From an uncultured Rhodospirillaceae bacterium (GTDB taxonomy: Bacteria > Pseudomonadota > Alphaproteobacteria > CAAGCB01 > CAG-977), in NCBI GenBank assembly GCA_900553035.1, contig USCC01000002.1, positions 1 through 64,000 on the forward strand: DNA of 64,000 nucleotides, given 5' to 3'. The notes under the pieces are model-generated. The model had not been told where the DNA came from, searched no databases, and saw nothing but the letters and a program-made list of their open reading frames with translations. This document shows positions 61,191 to 64,000 of the stretch, in pieces (the first letter of the stretch is position 1; every line of letters starts with the position of its first letter). The translations under genes and the position numbers were made by a program.

Positions 61191-62396
61191 TTAGAAAGCC
61201 AGACTCATACCTGTGGCGACAGCGACGCCTTCGTTGCTCCGTCCGCGAGCCCGATCCGCCGAATCATACTCGACGTAGGCGACGTTGACGAACGTATCAA
61301 CACCCGCGCCCAGCTTGTATTTGCCGGCGACCTGATACATGCTGAATTCGTCCTTGCCCTGTTGGCGGACATTATTGACGCGGGACTGCAGGTAGTTGAC
61401 GCTGGTTTCAACCGGGCCGAACACATAGCTGACGCCCGCGTCCCAGACGTGGCCTTCAAATTCGCGCATGTCCAGCGGCGCATCAACATAGCGGTAGGAG
61501 CCGCCGACCGTCCAGTTGCCCATACCGACATTGATACCGCCGGCATATTCCTGAATCCGTTTGGATCCCGGCTGAAAGAACGTATTTGTCAGCGGATCGG
61601 CAAATGTGAAATTCGGTTTATAGGAAGCGTACGACAGGCTGGCGTCCAGATTGAATCGTCCGAAATCGCCCTGATACAGGCCGACGCCGACAAATCCGTT
61701 GCGGAACGTCCGTTCTTTGCTGTTACCGGAGATCGGGAACAACAGGTTGTTGCTGTCCTGGCCCTTTGTGTTGTTGCCGGGCAGAAGGCTGACGGCGGCG
61801 GTGAAACCGGCAAAGGTCGGCGTAATATAAGACACTTTGGTCGAAACGTCGTCAAACGTCGCATACGTCGCGTCATAGTGATTGAAGCCGGCCGGCATGA
61901 TGACCATACGGTCAAAATCTGTTTCCTGAACCCCGATCGTGCTGACGTTCGGAGAGGTGACAGCCATCTGATAGGCGACGTTCTTGACGTTTCCGACGAT
62001 GATACGGCCGATGCCGGAATCGACGGTGACATAGGTCTGGTCAACCGCGTTCGTGTCCGTGTCGGGATCCGTACCGGCGCGCAACTGAACCATGGCGCCG
62101 ATCTTCATGCCGTTGTCAAGGACGGTTGAACCGGAAAAATAGATTTCGGCGCTGCCCATAACATCAAAGCTGTTGTACTTGCCGATCGGTACAAGCATGT
62201 CCGTTCCGGCAAAATTGACAAGGGTTGACCTTTTCTGATTGGCATAGGTGCCGTACCAGTTCATGTAACCGCCCAGCTCAAGCTGAATCGGCGAAGACGG
62301 TTCGGCGGGCTGTTTCCGGGCTTCCTGAGCCGAAGCCGTCGGAGCCGCGCCGCTCAAAGCCAGAAAGGCCGCAAGGGGGAGAAGGGTTTTTTTCAT
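61191..62396 (-). CDS. outer-membrane porin (Gram-negative porin family)
   Basis: 401 residues. Signal peptide MKKTLLPLAAFLALSGAAPT with AxA cleavage. The rest alternates polar and aromatic residues as in a 16-strand porin barrel (GGYMNWYGTYANQKR, then SGSTVLDNGMKIGAMVQLRA). It ends in a Phe (GMSLAF), the standard assembly signal for beta-barrels. Family-typical segments are VDQTYVTVDSGIGRIIVGN and GDFGRFNLDASLSYASYKP. Solute selectivity cannot be read. AAGGAAACGAC precedes the ATG. Upstream about 190 bases are AT-rich with no clear promoter box. Confidence 0.9.
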   Translation of the reverse strand: MKKTLLPLAAFLALSGAAPTASAQEARKQPAEPSSPIQLELGGYMNWYGTYANQKRSTLVNFAGTDMLVPIGKYNSFDVMGSAEIYFSGSTVLDNGMKIGAMVQLRAGTDPDTDTNAVDQTYVTVDSGIGRIIVGNVKNVAYQMAVTSPNVSTIGVQETDFDRMVIMPAGFNHYDATYATFDDVSTKVSYITPTFAGFTAAVSLLPGNNTKGQDSNNLLFPISGNSKERTFRNGFVGVGLYQGDFGRFNLDASLSYASYKPNFTFADPLTNTFFQPGSKRIQEYAGGINVGMGNWTVGGSYRYVDAPLDMREFEGHVWDAGVSYVFGPVETSVNYLQSRVNNVRQQGKDEFSMYQVAGKYKLGAGVDTFVNVAYVEYDSADRARGRSNEGVAVATGMSLAF

Positions 62397-62592
62397 GTCG
62401 TTTCCTTAAAAATTCTAAATTTTTCTAAAATGTCAGCTTAAATATATTGTAGTGCTTTTGTAAATGAAAACTTAATCTGTCCTTTCCGCTATATGGAAAC
62501 AACGGAAGACGGTTTTGTTTTTCTTAGGAAAAAAACGTAAAGTATGCTATCACCTGAAAAGGTTTTTCCTGTCGAAATAAAGGGGTTTCCTC

Positions 62593-63132
62593 ATGTTGCG
62601 GCCATTTGGAACGTTGAATCCGTTTGTCCTTCCGTTGTTTTTCCTTTTGTGGGGATGTTCCGGCGCGCCGGTGGAATACAGGTATCCGGAAAAAGTGAAG
62701 GGGCGTTATGAAATGCCCGGAGAACACCGGGATGCCGAAGAACAGGACAAGCTGTTCGGCAGTAAGGGGCTGAACCTGTTTTCCGAAGAAAAAGCACCGG
62801 AAAACGGCATCGGTGTCAATACGTTTTTATGGCAGGGGACGCTTGAAACGCTGTCCTTTATGCCGCTGGCATCCGCCGATCCGTTCGGGGGAGTTATCAT
62901 TACGGACTGGTATTCGCCGTCTGCCGCTCCGGACGAACGTTTTAAGGTCAACGCGCTGATCCTGACAAAATCATTGCGCGCGGACGGATTGAAAATTTCC
63001 GTTTTCCGGCAGGTGAAAAACGAAAAAGGCGTATGGATTGATACAAAAACCGATCCGGCTGTTGCACTTGAAATGGAAAATGCTATTCTGACCAGGGCGC
63101 GGCAAATCCGTCTGTCCGCCGCCGACCGCTAA
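62593..63132 (+). CDS. DUF3576-type lipoprotein
   Basis: 179 residues. Lipobox LLWGC after a hydrophobic start ([17 protein letters not shown]), so the mature protein is lipidated at Cys22. The core [19 protein letters not shown], then [15 protein letters not shown] and [17 protein letters not shown] matches what I know of DUF3576 lipoproteins, nearly always beside leuS in alphaproteobacteria. Function unknown, probably outer-membrane related. Start ATG at 62593, 23 bases before leuS from its stop. Confidence 0.85.
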   Translation: MLRPFGTLNPFVLPLFFLLWGCSGAPVEYRYPEKVKGRYEMPGEHRDAEEQDKLFGSKGLNLFSEEKAPENGIGVNTFLWQGTLETLSFMPLASADPFGGVIITDWYSPSAAPDERFKVNALILTKSLRADGLKISVFRQVKNEKGVWIDTKTDPAVALEMENAILTRARQIRLSAADR

Positions 63133-63155
63133 CCTTATTTATTGAAGGCCTTATC

Positions 63156-64000
63156 ATGACTGAAGAACGTTATAATTTCCGTACGACCGAAAAGAAATGG
63201 CAGGCTGCCTGGGAAGAAGCCAAAGCTTTTGAAGCCAAGCAGGAGGACGGGCGGCCGAAATACTACGCGCTGGAAATGTTCCCCTATCCGTCGGGAAAAA
63301 TTCACATGGGACACGTCCGGAATTATACGCAGGGCGACGTGATCGCCCGCTTTAAAACGGCGCAGGGATTCAATGTCCTGCATCCGATGGGATGGGATTC
63401 CTTCGGCCTTCCGGCGGAAAACGCGGCAATCAAACATAATGTCCATCCGTCAAAATGGACGCGCGAAAACATTGCGAACATGCGCGAGGAAATGAAGCGG
63501 ATGGGGCTGGCCATTGACTGGAGCCGGGAAGTGTCCACCTGTGAACCGGAATATTACCGGCACGAACAGAAGATGTTCCTTGATTTCCTGAAAAAAGGGC
63601 TGGCCTACCGGAAGGATTCCTGGGTGAACTGGGATCCGGTGGAAATGACGGTTCTGGCCAATGAGCAGGTTGTCGACGGCAAGGGATGGCGTTCCGGCGT
63701 TCCCGTTGAACGGCGCAAGCTGTCGCAATGGTCGCTGAAAATCACGCAGTACGCCGACGAGCTTTTGGAAGGCCTCAAAACGCTTGACGGATGGCCGGAA
63801 AAGGTGCGGACGATGCAGGAAAACTGGATCGGCAAATCGTACGGCGCTTATCTGTATTTCCCTGTGAAGGGACGCGATGACACGCTTGAGGTCTTTACGA
63901 CGCGGGCGGACACGCTCTTTGGCGCTTCCTTCTGTGCAATTTCCGCACAGCATCCGATTGCCCGGGAACTGGCCGAAACAAATCCCGATCTGGCCGCGTT
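63156..64000 (+). CDS. leuS: leucyl-tRNA synthetase, N-terminal part
   Basis: Charges tRNA-Leu. The window cuts it after 281 codons; a full protein has about 860. The start ATG at 63156 follows AAGG. Seen so far: [36 protein letters not shown] (HIGH-type HMGH of the class I site), [20 protein letters not shown], and [20 protein letters not shown] with [14 protein letters not shown]. The editing domain begins near [14 protein letters not shown]. Confidence 0.96.
   Translation, partial: MTEERYNFRTTEKKWQAAWEEAKAFEAKQEDGRPKYYALEMFPYPSGKIHMGHVRNYTQGDVIARFKTAQGFNVLHPMGWDSFGLPAENAAIKHNVHPSKWTRENIANMREEMKRMGLAIDWSREVSTCEPEYYRHEQKMFLDFLKKGLAYRKDSWVNWDPVEMTVLANEQVVDGKGWRSGVPVERRKLSQWSLKITQYADELLEGLKTLDGWPEKVRTMQENWIGKSYGAYLYFPVKGRDDTLEVFTTRADTLFGASFCAISAQHPIARELAETNPDLAA

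Noticed and set aside
61170..62129. 319-codon plus-strand frame opposite the porin gene
   Set aside because: The minus strand has a signal peptide, barrel pattern and terminal Phe; this frame begins inside the terminator region.
1..64000. CRISPR arrays, insertion sequences, prophage genes, rRNA and tRNA genes
   Set aside because: I looked for regularly spaced repeats, transposase motifs, phage genes and tRNA T-loop signatures and saw none; a dedicated tRNA scan would settle the last point.

Overview
The window looks like a chromosomal segment, at the replication origin, of a moderate-GC alphaproteobacterium. It is probably an uncultured, host-associated relative of the Rhodospirillales. The evidence is gene content and order: rsmI/yraN, hslUV next to hisB, secB divergent from a Tim44-like/mltA/smr run, the dnaQ-coaE-aroE-maf cluster beside a DnaA-box-rich gap and rho, parS-rsmG-parA-parB, hrcA-grpE, and a DUF3576-type lipoprotein before leuS. 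I see no rRNA, tRNA, insertion sequence, prophage or CRISPR array.

Layout. 0-6 kb: the end of fabF, mltG with a histone-like tail, a SEL1/SPOR protein, rpsF-rpsR-rplI and dnaB. 6-14.7 kb: a NUDIX hydrolase, an acetyltransferase, a run with two sugar-transferase-like proteins around rsmB, a periplasmic IalB-like protein, an SDR, yicC and gmk. 15-21 kb: pepF, a membrane PAS-GGDEF protein and a divergent orphan membrane protein. 21-32 kb, mostly minus strand: a hydrolase, mnmG-mnmE, smr, mltA, a Tim44-like protein, dnaQ-coaE-aroE-maf, with secB on the plus strand. 32.0-32.45 kb: the proposed oriC, then rho. 33.9-36.5 kb: hslUV and a lone hisB. 36.8-37.9 kb: a two-subunit chromate-type transporter. 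37.9-40.5 kb: two perfect parS sites and rsmG-parA-parB. 40.5-42.5 kb: a 2 kb decayed, repeat-bearing gap. 42.5-64 kb: housekeeping genes for rRNA methylation, heme or radical SAM chemistry, nucleotide cleaning, heat shock, lipoprotein and peptidoglycan work, tRNA processing and translation. This stretch is interrupted by one large orphan protein with an HExxH motif (58.2-60.3 kb).

How the genes fit together. DnaA boxes and GANTC sites lie about 6 kb from the parS sites and parAB, so initiation and segregation loci are close together. Many cell-envelope genes (mltG, mltA, SPOR protein, PBP-activator lipoprotein, lgt, hldD, porin) are mixed with translation genes.

Most unusual items: the large protein at 58.2-60.3 kb, which seems to hold three related modules of which only the last keeps HEGEH; a HldD-like epimerase with Phe where the catalytic Tyr is expected; the origin itself; the decayed region after parB; and the first 70 bases, which read as antisense glutamyl-tRNA synthetase and suggest a chimeric contig end.
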